From Lentisphaerota bacterium (GTDB lineage: Bacteria; Verrucomicrobiota; Lentisphaeria; Oligosphaerales; JABHEG01), in assembly GCA_018676675.1 (NCBI GenBank), contig JABHEG010000367.1, forward strand, positions 62,001 to 126,000: a stretch of DNA of 64,000 nucleotides. Direction: 5' to 3'. Of this stretch, positions 18,348-26,697 are shown piece after piece; within the stretch, counting starts at the first letter, position 1; the number at the start of each line of letters is the position of its first letter. The notes below the pieces were generated by a model, which saw only the letters and a list, made by a program, of their open reading frames with translations, was not told where the DNA came from and made no database searches. The translations under genes and the position numbers were made by a program.

Positions 18348-18863
18348 CTAGAGAATGACTCCACTATGGCCGACGTAACCAGAGATGTGAGGATCATCAA
18401 TGAGTTCGGCCTCCTCCTTGCTGTAATGGGCCTTGACGAACGAAGCGATGTTGGGCTGGTTCTTGTAGTCGCCCCGCTGGAGTTCCCCTTTCAGGCGCTC
18501 AATGTGCTCTTCGGCATCCTGCAGTTCCATTGCCACTTGATCAGCCAGCACGGGCCCCCGTTCAATGTGGTGCTGCTCGCACCAATGCAAGTTGGCCTTG
18601 GAACGATCTTGGACAACCTTGTCGATCAGCTGCTGTACTTTCTGAGGATCAACCATATCTGACATCCCCCGTAGCAGGCCAAAGAGTTCCAGAATCGGGT
18701 CGCTCAGTTGCTGCGCTTCACGCACAGCCTGCTGAGTATTGCTGGTGTGCAAAGACCTCTTGATCTCACGCCAACCAACTGACTGGCGCAAGTCCTTTGG
18801 CACGGTGATACGAAGGTAGTACGACTGCCCGATTCTGGAAAGGTGAGGAACAGCAAAATGCAT
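18348..18863 (-). pseudogene. phage-type tyrosine integrase, N-terminal fragment
   Basis: The ~170-residue frame matches the N-terminal part of phage-type integrases that carry a DUF6538-like arm domain: HLSRIGQSYYLRITVPKDLR, GWREIKRSLHTSNTQQAVRE, then a helical core-binding-like stretch. It stops at 18348 before any catalytic domain, so the R...HxxR...Y residues are absent. Full proteins are usually twice this length or more. An in-frame ATG at 18887 would add eight residues. It lies on the same strand as, and 77 bases beyond the 3' end of, tRNA-Ala. That is where integrases of tRNA-integrating elements sit. The element is presumably dead. Confidence 0.6.
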
Positions 18864-18952
18864 CAGATTGCCCAGCTGTTTGTACAAAGATCTGTACCAA
18901 AGGGGGAATCCGAGCCAACGAGATAGTCATAACTCGTTGCGGTGGAGAGTGG

Positions 18953-18979
18953 AAAGAGGAGAATGGTGGAGCATATCGG
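18953..18979 (+). repeat. att-like repeat at the tRNA-Ala 3' end
   Basis: This tRNA-proximal copy partners the sequence at 11598-11625. The identical core GAATGGTGGAGCA covers the encoded CCA and part of the acceptor stem, with four bases beyond the tRNA. It would be the end that restores the tRNA in an integrated element. Confidence 0.45.
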
Positions 18980-19040
18980 ATTCGAACCGATGACCCCCAC
19001 ACTGCCAGTGTGGTGCTCTAGCCAACTGAGCTAATGCCCC
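18964..19040 (-). tRNA. tRNA-Ala (anticodon GGC)
   Basis: Read on the minus strand it gives a complete 77-base cloverleaf with encoded CCA: acceptor GGGGCAT/ATGCTCC with the G3-U70 wobble pair that marks alanine tRNAs, D arm GCTC...GAGC, anticodon stem CCACA/TGTGG with loop CTGGCAG (anticodon GGC, reading GCC/GCU), and T arm ATCGG-TTCGAAT-CCGAT. All stems pair. Confidence 0.97.
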
Positions 19041-19060
19041 ATTCAGTCGAACAAGCTCTT

Positions 19061-19088
19061 AATCTAGATGCGTCAGGGTGGGAATCAA
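19061..19088 (-). promoter_or_regulatory. sigma-70-type promoter of tRNA-Ala
   Basis: On the minus strand TTGATT (-35) and TAGATT (-10) are 16 bases apart, and transcription would start about 14 bases before the tRNA 5' end, which is a usual distance. Confidence 0.6.
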
Positions 19089-19482
19089 GTTCACATTGCC
19101 GCAAAAATCGGGAATTTGCTGGTGACAGCTGTGGGGACAACGGGACGGGGCGGTACGAGCGGGAGGATGGCCTTGCGAGGCGAGTTGGGCCAGGCGGACG
19201 ATGTATGGAGGGGAGGGCTGTCGATAGCCTGAGACGCGGTCTTCCCTGAACCTGATTTCAGGGCGAGGCGAGGGTTGTCTGCGAAGGCCATTGTGCTACA
19301 TTATGCGCTCGTTTTGGGCCGTTTCGGCGAATGGATCAACCGTTTTTGCTGTCGTGAACGGGCCGCGGCAGCCGGCAGGTGTGCCGTGTGGGCCCGTTTC
19401 TGCTTTTCCGGGGTGTGTGGTGCTTCCGAATCGGGAGGCCACGGCCTGCTTACCTCAACCTCTTCTGAAGAGACCAAATCAG
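19089..19482 (+). other. nfnA upstream region with long leader
   Basis: This ~390-base gene-free stretch carries a likely promoter (19275-19302) and then about 170 bases of untranslated leader. The leader can form an imperfect hairpin closed by ACGGGCC (19358-19364) and GGCCCGT (19391-19397), followed by TTCTGCTTTT. That could act as an attenuator or simply be a GC-rich leader. The translated sequence of the leader is not conserved-looking. Confidence 0.4.
19275..19302 (+). promoter_or_regulatory. probable sigma-70-type promoter for nfnAB
   Basis: TTGTCT and TACATT are separated by 16 bases, with TGC directly before the -10 (extended -10 form). No better candidate lies closer to nfnA. Confidence 0.45.
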
Positions 19483-20370
19483 ATGGAAACGAGAGCCTGC
19501 GAGCACACTATCCTCTATAAGGAGCAACTCTCCGAAGAGGTATTTCTGATGCGGGTTACGGCCCCGCTGATCGCCGAAGAGCGGTTGCCGGGGCAGTTCA
19601 TCATCCTGCAGGTTGACGACAACTATGGGGAGCGGGTCCCGCTGACCATCGCCGATGCGGATGTCGAGGAGGGGTCCATAACGCTTATCTATCAGACAGT
19701 GGGCGCAACAACTCACAAGCTGGCTGCGCTGAACGTTGGTGATGCCATCGTTGCCTTGGTGGGGCCGCTTGGTCGTCCGACACACCTTGAGAAGGTCGGC
19801 AAAGTCGTCTGCGTCGGTGGCGGAATCGGTGTTGCCCCGATGCACCCGATCGTTCAGGGGCTGAAGGAAGTAGGCAATGAGATCACGGTGATTATCGGGG
19901 CTCGGAGTCAGGAGTTGGTGATTCTTGAAGACCGGATGCGTGAGTTGGCCGATGAGCTGATTGTCTGCACGGACGATGGATCCTACGGGCGCAAAGCGCT
20001 GGTGACAGAACCTTTGAAGGAGCTCTGTGAGAGCGACCCGAAGCCGGATTTGGTCGTCGCGATTGGCCCGCCGATTATGATGAAGTTCTGTGCGGAGACT
20101 ACACGTCCTTATGGCGTCCCCACAGTTGTGTCCCTGAACACGATCATGGTGGATGGTACAGGGATGTGCGGAGGCTGCCGCGTGACCGTGGGTGGGGAGA
20201 CGAAGTTTGTGTGTGTAGATGGCCCGGAGTTCGATGGCCACGCGGTTGAGTTTGATGAGATGATGAAGCGTCTTCAGGCGTACCGCGCCCAGGAGGCCAA
20301 GGCCCACGATTCCTGGCACCACGAAGAGCACACGTGCAATCTTGTCAAAGCTGCCGCAGAGAAGGCTTGA
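19483..20370 (+). CDS. nfnA: NfnA: FAD/[2Fe-2S] subunit of bifurcating NADH-ferredoxin:NADP+ oxidoreductase
   Basis: The start is placed at ATG 19483, where similarity to the sulfide dehydrogenase/PyrK-like family begins (CEHTILYKEQLSEEVFLMRV). The 295-residue product has a FAD-binding barrel (LPGQFIILQVDDNYGERVPL), an NAD-binding half (VVCVGGGIGVAPMHPIVQGL, VIIGARS), and a C-terminal [2Fe-2S] site (MCGGCRVTV...FVCVDGPEFDGH). Paired with nfnB 16 bases downstream it forms the cytoplasmic transhydrogenase that couples NADH and reduced ferredoxin oxidation to NADP+ reduction, reversibly, by flavin bifurcation. GltAB-like or sulfide-dehydrogenase roles are possible, but the pair arrangement is typical Nfn. 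Confidence 0.85.
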   Translation: METRACEHTILYKEQLSEEVFLMRVTAPLIAEERLPGQFIILQVDDNYGERVPLTIADADVEEGSITLIYQTVGATTHKLAALNVGDAIVALVGPLGRPTHLEKVGKVVCVGGGIGVAPMHPIVQGLKEVGNEITVIIGARSQELVILEDRMRELADELIVCTDDGSYGRKALVTEPLKELCESDPKPDLVVAIGPPIMMKFCAETTRPYGVPTVVSLNTIMVDGTGMCGGCRVTVGGETKFVCVDGPEFDGHAVEFDEMMKRLQAYRAQEAKAHDSWHHEEHTCNLVKAAAEKA

Positions 20371-20386
20371 AGGAGACACGACAGGA

Positions 20387-21883
20387 ATGAGTCATATCAC
20401 TCCAGATGAGTTGAATAGCGCTGCCGAGGGTTTTCTCAAGGAGCTCCAGGCTCGCACGGAGCCCCTGAAACCGAAAGACAGGATGCAGATTCCCGGGCAG
20501 GACATGCCAAGCCAGGACCCGGATGTGCGGCGCGGGAATACGAGCGAGGTCGCGCTGGGGTACACGCCCGCTCAGGCTATGCTTGAGGCACAGCGGTGTC
20601 TGCGGTGCAAGAGACAGCCGTGCATCAAAGGTTGTCCGGTGGCTATCGACATCCGTGATTTCGTGGAAGCCATTGCCGACGGCGACAATGCCAAGGCGAT
20701 TTCGGTCATCAAACAGAGCAGTCTGCTGCCTGCGATCTGTGGACGCGTCTGTCCGCAAGAGGTCCAGTGCCAGGCTGAGTGTACGCTTGGCAAAGGACTC
20801 AGGGATCCCGAGAAGTCGGTGTCGATTGGTCGATTGGAGCGCTATGTGGCCGACTGGGAGCGCGAGGCTGGACAGATCGGTACCCCAGAGGTCAAGGCGT
20901 CTACCGGGAAGAAGGTCGCTGTGATCGGCAGCGGACCGGCTGGTTTGGTTGTGGCGGCTGACGTCCGACGCGAAGGGCACGATGTGACTGTGTTCGAGGC
21001 GTTCCACAAGTTCGGCGGGGTCATGCTCTACGGCATCCCGGAGTTCCGTCTGCCCAAGGCCATTGTAGGACTTGAGATCGAGACTCTGCAGAAGATGGGC
21101 GTGCAGATGGTCCCGAACTTCGTGGTTGGGCGGACACGGAAGCTTCAGGATCTGCTTGCCAAAGACGGTTTTGACGCGGTGTTCGTCGGCACAGGAGCCG
21201 GGCTGCCCAAGTTCATGGGAATCGATGGTGAGAACCTTGTGGGTGTGTTCTCAGCCAACGAGTATCTGACCCGAGCCAATCTCATGCGCGCTTACGAGAA
21301 GGGAAAGGCGGCGACGCCGATCGTGTCGTCACGTCGGGTTGCGGTCCTTGGCGGGGGCAACGTCGCGATGGATGCCGCCCGCACAGCATTGCGCCTTGGG
21401 GCTGAAGAGGTGCACCTGATCTACCGCAGGACAGAGAAGGAGATGCCCGCCCGAGTCGAGGAAGTCGGGCACGCGAAAGAGGAGGGCGTTCAGTTCCACA
21501 TTCTGCAGAACGTCAAACAGATCATCGGCGATGAGCACGGCTGTGTGAAACAGGCGGAGCTGTTGCGCTACGAGTTGGGAGAGCCGGACGATTCCGGGCG
21601 CCGTCGGCCTGTGGTCATTGAAGGCAGCGAATTTCTGATGGATCTCGATACAGTCATTGTGGCGATTGGGAACAGCTCGAATCCGTTGATCAAGCAGACT
21701 ACTCCCGAGATTGAGGCAACATCGTGGGGGACTCTGGTTGCAGACGAGAGCGGTAAGACCAGCATGGATCGCGTCTACGCGGGTGGGGATATCGTGCTTG
21801 GGGCGGCGACCGTGATCCTCGCGATGGGCCAGGGACGGCAAGCTGCCGCATCGATCAACACGCTCCTGGCGAGTGAGTCGTAG
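20387..21883 (+). CDS. nfnB: NfnB: FAD/2[4Fe-4S] subunit of bifurcating transhydrogenase
   Basis: ATG 20387 has AGGAGACACGACAGGA upstream. The 498-residue product is of the glutamate-synthase-small-subunit family. It has an N-terminal cluster region (CLRCKRQPCIKGCPVAI, CGRVCPQEVQCQAEC), FAD site GSGPAGLVVAADVRREGHDV, GGVMLYGIPEFRLPK, NADP site VLGGGNVAMDAARTALRLGA, and the C-terminal FAD contact YAGGDIVLGAATVI. The NfnB flavin is the bifurcating one. Taken with nfnA it links NADH, NADPH and ferredoxin pools, the same pools the Hdr/Flx/Nuo cluster 10 kb downstream should use. A hairpin terminator follows. Confidence 0.87.
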   Translation: MSHITPDELNSAAEGFLKELQARTEPLKPKDRMQIPGQDMPSQDPDVRRGNTSEVALGYTPAQAMLEAQRCLRCKRQPCIKGCPVAIDIRDFVEAIADGDNAKAISVIKQSSLLPAICGRVCPQEVQCQAECTLGKGLRDPEKSVSIGRLERYVADWEREAGQIGTPEVKASTGKKVAVIGSGPAGLVVAADVRREGHDVTVFEAFHKFGGVMLYGIPEFRLPKAIVGLEIETLQKMGVQMVPNFVVGRTRKLQDLLAKDGFDAVFVGTGAGLPKFMGIDGENLVGVFSANEYLTRANLMRAYEKGKAATPIVSSRRVAVLGGGNVAMDAARTALRLGAEEVHLIYRRTEKEMPARVEEVGHAKEEGVQFHILQNVKQIIGDEHGCVKQAELLRYELGEPDDSGRRRPVVIEGSEFLMDLDTVIVAIGNSSNPLIKQTTPEIEATSWGTLVADESGKTSMDRVYAGGDIVLGAATVILAMGQGRQAAASINTLLASES

Positions 21884-21971
21884 ATCCTCTCGCAAGGCGG
21901 CATCCGCTGTTTCCGGTGCCTGAGGCTGACACACTTCCGCCGGGCTTGATCCGGGGTGGGGTGACGATATG

Positions 21972-22008
21972 GAGAAACGGGCGCGGACATCGCCCGTTTC
22001 TCTTCGAT
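21972..22008 (+). terminator. hairpin terminator after nfnAB
   Basis: A perfect 12-bp stem (GAGAAACGGGCG / CGCCCGTTTCTC) with a 7-base loop is followed by TTCGATCT. The U-tract is poor, but it separates nfnAB from the eno promoter. Confidence 0.6.
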
Positions 22009-22097
22009 CTCCGCCCCACTGCCGCAAGGGCAGTTGAGGTGGGCGGCGAGCGCATTGGGAAGAGCGACTCCAGTGTCGCAGCCCCGCCTTGGCCCCG

Positions 22098-22126
22098 TTG
22101 CCAATTCTCCCCCTTCGCTGTATATT
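22098..22126 (+). promoter_or_regulatory. sigma-70-type promoter of eno
   Basis: TTGCCA and TATATT lie 17 bases apart, the best consensus promoter seen in the window; the start point would be near 22133, giving a ~80-base leader to eno. Confidence 0.75.
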
Positions 22127-22211
22127 GATCGACTCGCTAATCTAGTTGTGACGGAGAAGGTTTTCCCGGGCCGTATGTGCTGGGAGAGAGTGGTCCCAAA
22201 GGAGTAATGAG

Positions 22212-23492
22212 ATGACGACGATTTATGACGTAGTTGCCCGCGAGATCATGGATTCGCGCGGCAATCCGACCCTCGAAGTAGAGGTGACACTTGAGGGCGG
22301 CGCCGTCGGTTGTGCTGCTGTTCCTTCCGGCGCATCGACCGGTGAGAACGAGGCGCTTGAGCTGCGCGATGGCGACAAGGATCGCTACCTTGGCAAGGGC
22401 GTGCTGAACGCCGTTGCGAACGTTAACGAGAAGATCTTCCCTGAGATCGAGGGTATGGATGCCCTGGATCAAGTCGGCATCGACCAGACGATGATCGACC
22501 TCGACGGCACCCCCACGAAGAGCAATCTCGGGGCCAACGCCATTTTGGGCGTGTCACTGGCCACTGCACATGCGGCTGCAGCTGCTCTTGAGCTTCCCCT
22601 GTTCCGCTACCTGGGTGGCGTGAACGCCAAGGTCCTGCCCGTCCCGATGATGAACATCATCAATGGTGGCTCGCACTCGGACGCGCCGATCGACTTCCAG
22701 GAGTTCATGGTTCGTCCGGTCGGGGCCGAGACCTTCAGTGAAGCGTTGCGTTGCGGTGCAGAGGTCTTCCACAGCCTCAAGAAGGTTCTGCACGATCGTG
22801 GGTTGAGCACGGCTGTCGGTGACGAGGGCGGATTTGCCCCGAACCTGGACGGCGTTGAGGACGCTTTGGACGTGATCATGCAGGCCATCGAGGGCGCCGG
22901 ATACAAGCCCGGTCGCAAGGCTGACGGCGGCGATGTTTCCATCGCTCTCGACGTGGCTTCCAGTGAGTTCTGCGTGGATGGCAAGTACGATTTCCAGAAG
23001 GAAGGGAAGGGCGTTGTGAAGACGTCTGAAGAGATGGCCGCCTACCTGGAAGGCCTCATCGACAAGTACCCCATCGACTCCATTGAAGACGGTATGGACG
23101 AGAATGACTGGGCCGGCTGGAAGATCCTGACCGAGCGCATCGGTGACCGGTGTCAGCTCGTTGGCGATGACCTCCTGGTAACCAATGTTGACTACTTGGC
23201 TCGTGGGATCGAAGAGAAGTCCGCGAACGCCATCCTGATCAAGGTCAACCAGATTGGCAGTCTGACGGAGACGATTGACGCGATCGAGATGGCGCAGCGG
23301 GTTGGCTGGAACGCGGTTGTGAGCCACCGCTCCGGCGAGACTGAAGACACGACCATCGCCGACCTGTCAGTTGCGCTTAACACCGGTCAGATCAAGACGG
23401 GGTCCCTGAGTCGGACAGACCGCATCTGCAAGTACAACCAGCTGCTCCGGATTGAAGAGCTGCTGGGCGATCAGGCTGTCTACGGTTGGTAG
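22212..23492 (+). CDS. eno: enolase (phosphopyruvate hydratase)
   Basis: The 426-residue product is a normal-length bacterial enolase that interconverts 2-phosphoglycerate and phosphoenolpyruvate in glycolysis. Motifs: AREIMDSRGNPTLEVEV, PSGASTGENEALELRDGD, substrate-loop MNIINGGSHSDAPIDFQEF, Mg ligands in ALDVASSEF, SIEDGMDENDW and VGDDLLVTN, catalytic KVNQIGSLTET, and signature SHRSGETEDTTIADLSV. ATG 22212 has AAAGGAG upstream. It has its own promoter. Confidence 0.98.
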   Translation: MTTIYDVVAREIMDSRGNPTLEVEVTLEGGAVGCAAVPSGASTGENEALELRDGDKDRYLGKGVLNAVANVNEKIFPEIEGMDALDQVGIDQTMIDLDGTPTKSNLGANAILGVSLATAHAAAAALELPLFRYLGGVNAKVLPVPMMNIINGGSHSDAPIDFQEFMVRPVGAETFSEALRCGAEVFHSLKKVLHDRGLSTAVGDEGGFAPNLDGVEDALDVIMQAIEGAGYKPGRKADGGDVSIALDVASSEFCVDGKYDFQKEGKGVVKTSEEMAAYLEGLIDKYPIDSIEDGMDENDWAGWKILTERIGDRCQLVGDDLLVTNVDYLARGIEEKSANAILIKVNQIGSLTETIDAIEMAQRVGWNAVVSHRSGETEDTTIADLSVALNTGQIKTGSLSRTDRICKYNQLLRIEELLGDQAVYGW

Positions 23493-23747
23493 GCTGTCTC
23501 GGTTGATAGGATTCGTCGCGCTCCGGGGTGCTGTTTGGCATCCCGGGGCGCCCCAAGGCCCGCGTTGCCCGGGCGGTCGATGCGAGCTTTGGGGCGCTTG
23601 TGAGTGCAGGCTGTTTTCGTCGGGGAGGCAGGCGGTTCCGCACAGGGGCGAGGAGTGAGCTGTGAATGGCGCTTCCGGGCCGCCTGCAACGGTCTCTTCC
23701 CTCCGCATTCATGTCGATCTATTGAAGCTGCAAGGACACTTGAGAGC

Positions 23748-25700
23748 ATGGCTGGACAGACACTCGTCGAGAAGATCATCGGGGCCCACTTGGTTGAGGG
23801 GGAAGCCACGCCGGGCAGTGAAGTGCAGGTTCGCATTGATCAGACGCTCTGTCAGGATGCGACAGGCACGATGGCCTTCCTGGAGCTGGAGGCGATGGGG
23901 GTCGAGCGTGTGAAGACGGAACTGTCGGTTCAGTACATTGATCACAACACGAGCCAGTTTGGCCCGGAGAACCAGAACGACCACCTCTACCTGCAGAGCG
24001 TAACCGCAGCCAAGGGTGTCCTCTACTCCCGGGCGGGGAACGGTATCTGTCACCAAGTGCATCTGGAGCGCTTCGGGGTCCCTGGGAAGACCCTCTTGGG
24101 ATCGGACTCGCACACGCCGACGAACGGCGGCATTGGCATGCTTGCGATCGGGGCGGGAGGGCTTGACGTTGCCGTCGCTATGGCCGGCGGGGCGTTCAAG
24201 ATGACGTACCCGCGTGTCATCGGTGTGCGATTGACCGGACAGCTGGGGCCCTGGGTTGCGGCCAAAGATGCCATTCTGCATGTTTTGTCGATTCTCTCGA
24301 CCAAAGGCAACGTCGGGGCTGCGGTTGAGTACTTCGGCCCGGGCATCACGAGCCTTTCTGTTCCTGAGCGGGCTACCATCACCAACATGGGGGCTGAGCT
24401 TGGGGTTACATCGTCCGTGTTTCCCTCCGATGACACGACGCGGACGTTCCTCGTGGCCCAGGACCGTGGCGATTGCTGGCAACCCCTGACTGCTGATGAA
24501 GATGCGGTCTATGATCGGGTTATTGAGGTGGACCTGAGTTCGTTGGAGCCACTGGCGGCCTGCCCGTCGAGCCCGGGGAACATCGCGACCGTCGCGTCGC
24601 TGGGAGGTCTGACCGTTTCGCAGGTGGTCGTCGGGTCCTGCACCAACAGTTCACTGAAAGACCTGACGATGGTGGCACGGGTCCTTGAGGGGCGTAAAGT
24701 GCACCCGGACGTCTCGTTGGGGATCGCTCCCGGGTCACGTCAGGTTCTGGAAATGCTTGCTCTGAACGGGGATCTGGCGGTGTTGGTCAAGGCGGGAGCC
24801 CGGATTCTTGAGTCTGCCTGCGGGCCGTGCATTGGTCAGGGATTCAGTCCGGCGAGCGATTCGGTGAGTGTCCGGACCTTTAATCGCAATTTTCTCAACC
24901 GTACGGGAACGAAGAACGACGAGTGCTACCTGGTGAGCCCTGAGACGGCGATCGCGACCGCGTTGACCGGCACGTTGACGGATCCGCGTGGACTGGACAT
25001 GGCTTGTCCTGAGTGGAGCATGCCTGAGCGTTTCATTACAGACGACAGCATGGTCGTCGCTCCCGCTGCGGCTGGAAACTCGATCGAGATCATTCGCAAA
25101 GCGACGATTGGCGACCCACCGCACTGCACCGCCTATCCGGACGTTCTCGATGGAAGCGTCCTGCTCAAAGTTGGTGACAAGATCACAACCGATCACATTA
25201 TGCCGGCTGGTACCTACCTGAAATTGCGGAGCAACATTCCGAACTATGCGCAGGTTGTGTTCGAGTGCTTCAACGAGGACGGGCATCCGACGTTCGCCGA
25301 ACGAGCGGCTGCCGTCCGCGACTCCGGGCGTCACGGCGTGGTTGTCGCCGGTGACAGCTATGGGCAGGGATCGTCCCGAGAGCATGCGGCGATCTGCCCG
25401 ATGCATCTTGGTGTGAGAGCCGTTATTGCCCGGAGCATCGAGCGAATCCACTCGGCAAACCTGATCAATTTTGGCATTCTTCCCCTTCTGTTTGCGGGCG
25501 AGAGTGACTATGCGAAGATTGCTGCGGATGACGACATCCGGATTGAAGGTATTCGCGAGCAACTGCGGCCGGATGCCCCGGTTCTTGCCAGCGTGCGGAG
25601 CCCCGATGGCCAATACTGGGAGTGTACGTTTCGTCATGATCTATCGGAGGCCGATGTCGAAGTGATTCTCAGCGGCGGCCGACTCAGCATGTTTGGCTAG
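23748..25700 (+). CDS. aconitate hydratase
   Basis: The start is ATG 23748 (MAGQTLVEKIIGAHL), where family similarity begins. The 650-residue product is a compact aconitase like those of many anaerobes. It has cluster ligands in VVGSCTNSSLKDL and ESACGPCIGQGFSP, substrate contacts DQTLCQDATGTMAFLELEAMG and GSDSHTPTNGG, and the swivel domain DKITTDHIMPAG with GDSYGQGSSREHAA. It isomerises citrate to isocitrate in the TCA route. Close homologues include homoaconitase and isopropylmalate isomerase, but length and single-chain architecture favour aconitase. Confidence 0.87.
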   Translation: MAGQTLVEKIIGAHLVEGEATPGSEVQVRIDQTLCQDATGTMAFLELEAMGVERVKTELSVQYIDHNTSQFGPENQNDHLYLQSVTAAKGVLYSRAGNGICHQVHLERFGVPGKTLLGSDSHTPTNGGIGMLAIGAGGLDVAVAMAGGAFKMTYPRVIGVRLTGQLGPWVAAKDAILHVLSILSTKGNVGAAVEYFGPGITSLSVPERATITNMGAELGVTSSVFPSDDTTRTFLVAQDRGDCWQPLTADEDAVYDRVIEVDLSSLEPLAACPSSPGNIATVASLGGLTVSQVVVGSCTNSSLKDLTMVARVLEGRKVHPDVSLGIAPGSRQVLEMLALNGDLAVLVKAGARILESACGPCIGQGFSPASDSVSVRTFNRNFLNRTGTKNDECYLVSPETAIATALTGTLTDPRGLDMACPEWSMPERFITDDSMVVAPAAAGNSIEIIRKATIGDPPHCTAYPDVLDGSVLLKVGDKITTDHIMPAGTYLKLRSNIPNYAQVVFECFNEDGHPTFAERAAAVRDSGRHGVVVAGDSYGQGSSREHAAICPMHLGVRAVIARSIERIHSANLINFGILPLLFAGESDYAKIAADDDIRIEGIREQLRPDAPVLASVRSPDGQYWECTFRHDLSEADVEVILSGGRLSMFG

Positions 25701-25768
25701 TTTCTGATTTGGCCCCGCGAGGCGATGAGAAGACGGCGAATCGAAGGATGGCAGGCGGGAGACGTTAG

Positions 25769-26584
25769 GTGGCAGCCAAAGGGCGAATGGAACTCACACG
25801 TGGACGTGAGCTGTTCAAAGGCGGCATGGCCAGGCTCACGCTTGGTGTGGCTCCCACGGGCCGCCAGTTCGTGATCCGTGAGCTCCTGCGTCGCAATCTA
25901 TTCCGGTTGCGTCTGCATCGCGGCTTCGTGCGTGGAACGAACATTCGGGTGGACTTGACCCCCCATCCGAACATCGTCTCTTCGGCCGAGAATGGCTACT
26001 CCGGGTTGCTCCCGTATGAGGTCATTGAGTTTGTCGACGGTGAGAGTGTGCGCCGCTGCATGCAGCATCGGAACTCGGCGATCGCGGAGCGTTCCTTTGA
26101 GATTCTCAAGCAGGCCGCCACGGCCCTGGCTCATGTGCATGAGATGGGGTACATCCATTTGGATGTCAAGGCCGAGAATTTTCTGTTGTCGCAGAACGAT
26201 GGCAAGATCACGGTCAAGCTCACGGACTTCGACCTGAGCTTGCCATCCGGCATACGCCACAGCCATACTCGTTCCGGCACTGAAGCCTATATGGCTCCAG
26301 AGCAACTGAGGGCCGATTCAGTGACGAGTCCGGCTGCCGACATTTTCGCCTTCGGAGTGATGGCCTACAATCTGGTCACCGGCCACATGCCCTTCGAAGG
26401 GAAATCAGTCAAGGAACGGCGCTATCGGCAGATGAGTGACTCGTACACTCCTGTCCCGCCGCGTGAACGCAAGCCGGATCTGATGCCGCACTTGGACTGG
26501 TTGATTATGCGTTGCCTGGAGAAGGACGCGGCGAAGCGTTTCCCGAGCATGTCGTATCTGTGCAAGGAGCTCGCGAAGCTGTGA
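25769..26584 (+). CDS. Ser/Thr kinase-like protein with degenerate active site
   Basis: The ~271-residue product is a Hanks-type kinase fold with no membrane segment. GTG 25769 (GGGAGA upstream) is the longest start; ATG 25787 is also possible. The Gly loop is weak (LFKGGMARLTLG), the usual VAIK lysine appears as VIRELL (Arg), the catalytic loop is HLDVKAENFLL (HLD for HRD; Asp, Lys and Asn present), and DFG is DFD (KLTDFDLSLP). The activation segment GTEAYMAPEQL and ADIFAFGVMAYNLVTG are normal. It may be a weak kinase or a pseudokinase. It lies between aconitase and a cell-wall enzyme gene; partners are unknown. Confidence 0.75.
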   Translation: MAAKGRMELTRGRELFKGGMARLTLGVAPTGRQFVIRELLRRNLFRLRLHRGFVRGTNIRVDLTPHPNIVSSAENGYSGLLPYEVIEFVDGESVRRCMQHRNSAIAERSFEILKQAATALAHVHEMGYIHLDVKAENFLLSQNDGKITVKLTDFDLSLPSGIRHSHTRSGTEAYMAPEQLRADSVTSPAADIFAFGVMAYNLVTGHMPFEGKSVKERRYRQMSDSYTPVPPRERKPDLMPHLDWLIMRCLEKDAAKRFPSMSYLCKELAKL

Positions 26585-26697
26585 AGTTGCAGGGGCGGAA
26601 ACGGCCCCTATATTCTGTTCACAGTCCGTACTGCGGCTGTCTCGAGGTCCACCGCACTCCATCGCAAGCTGCCCCGTCTAGTGATTGATTTGCACTC

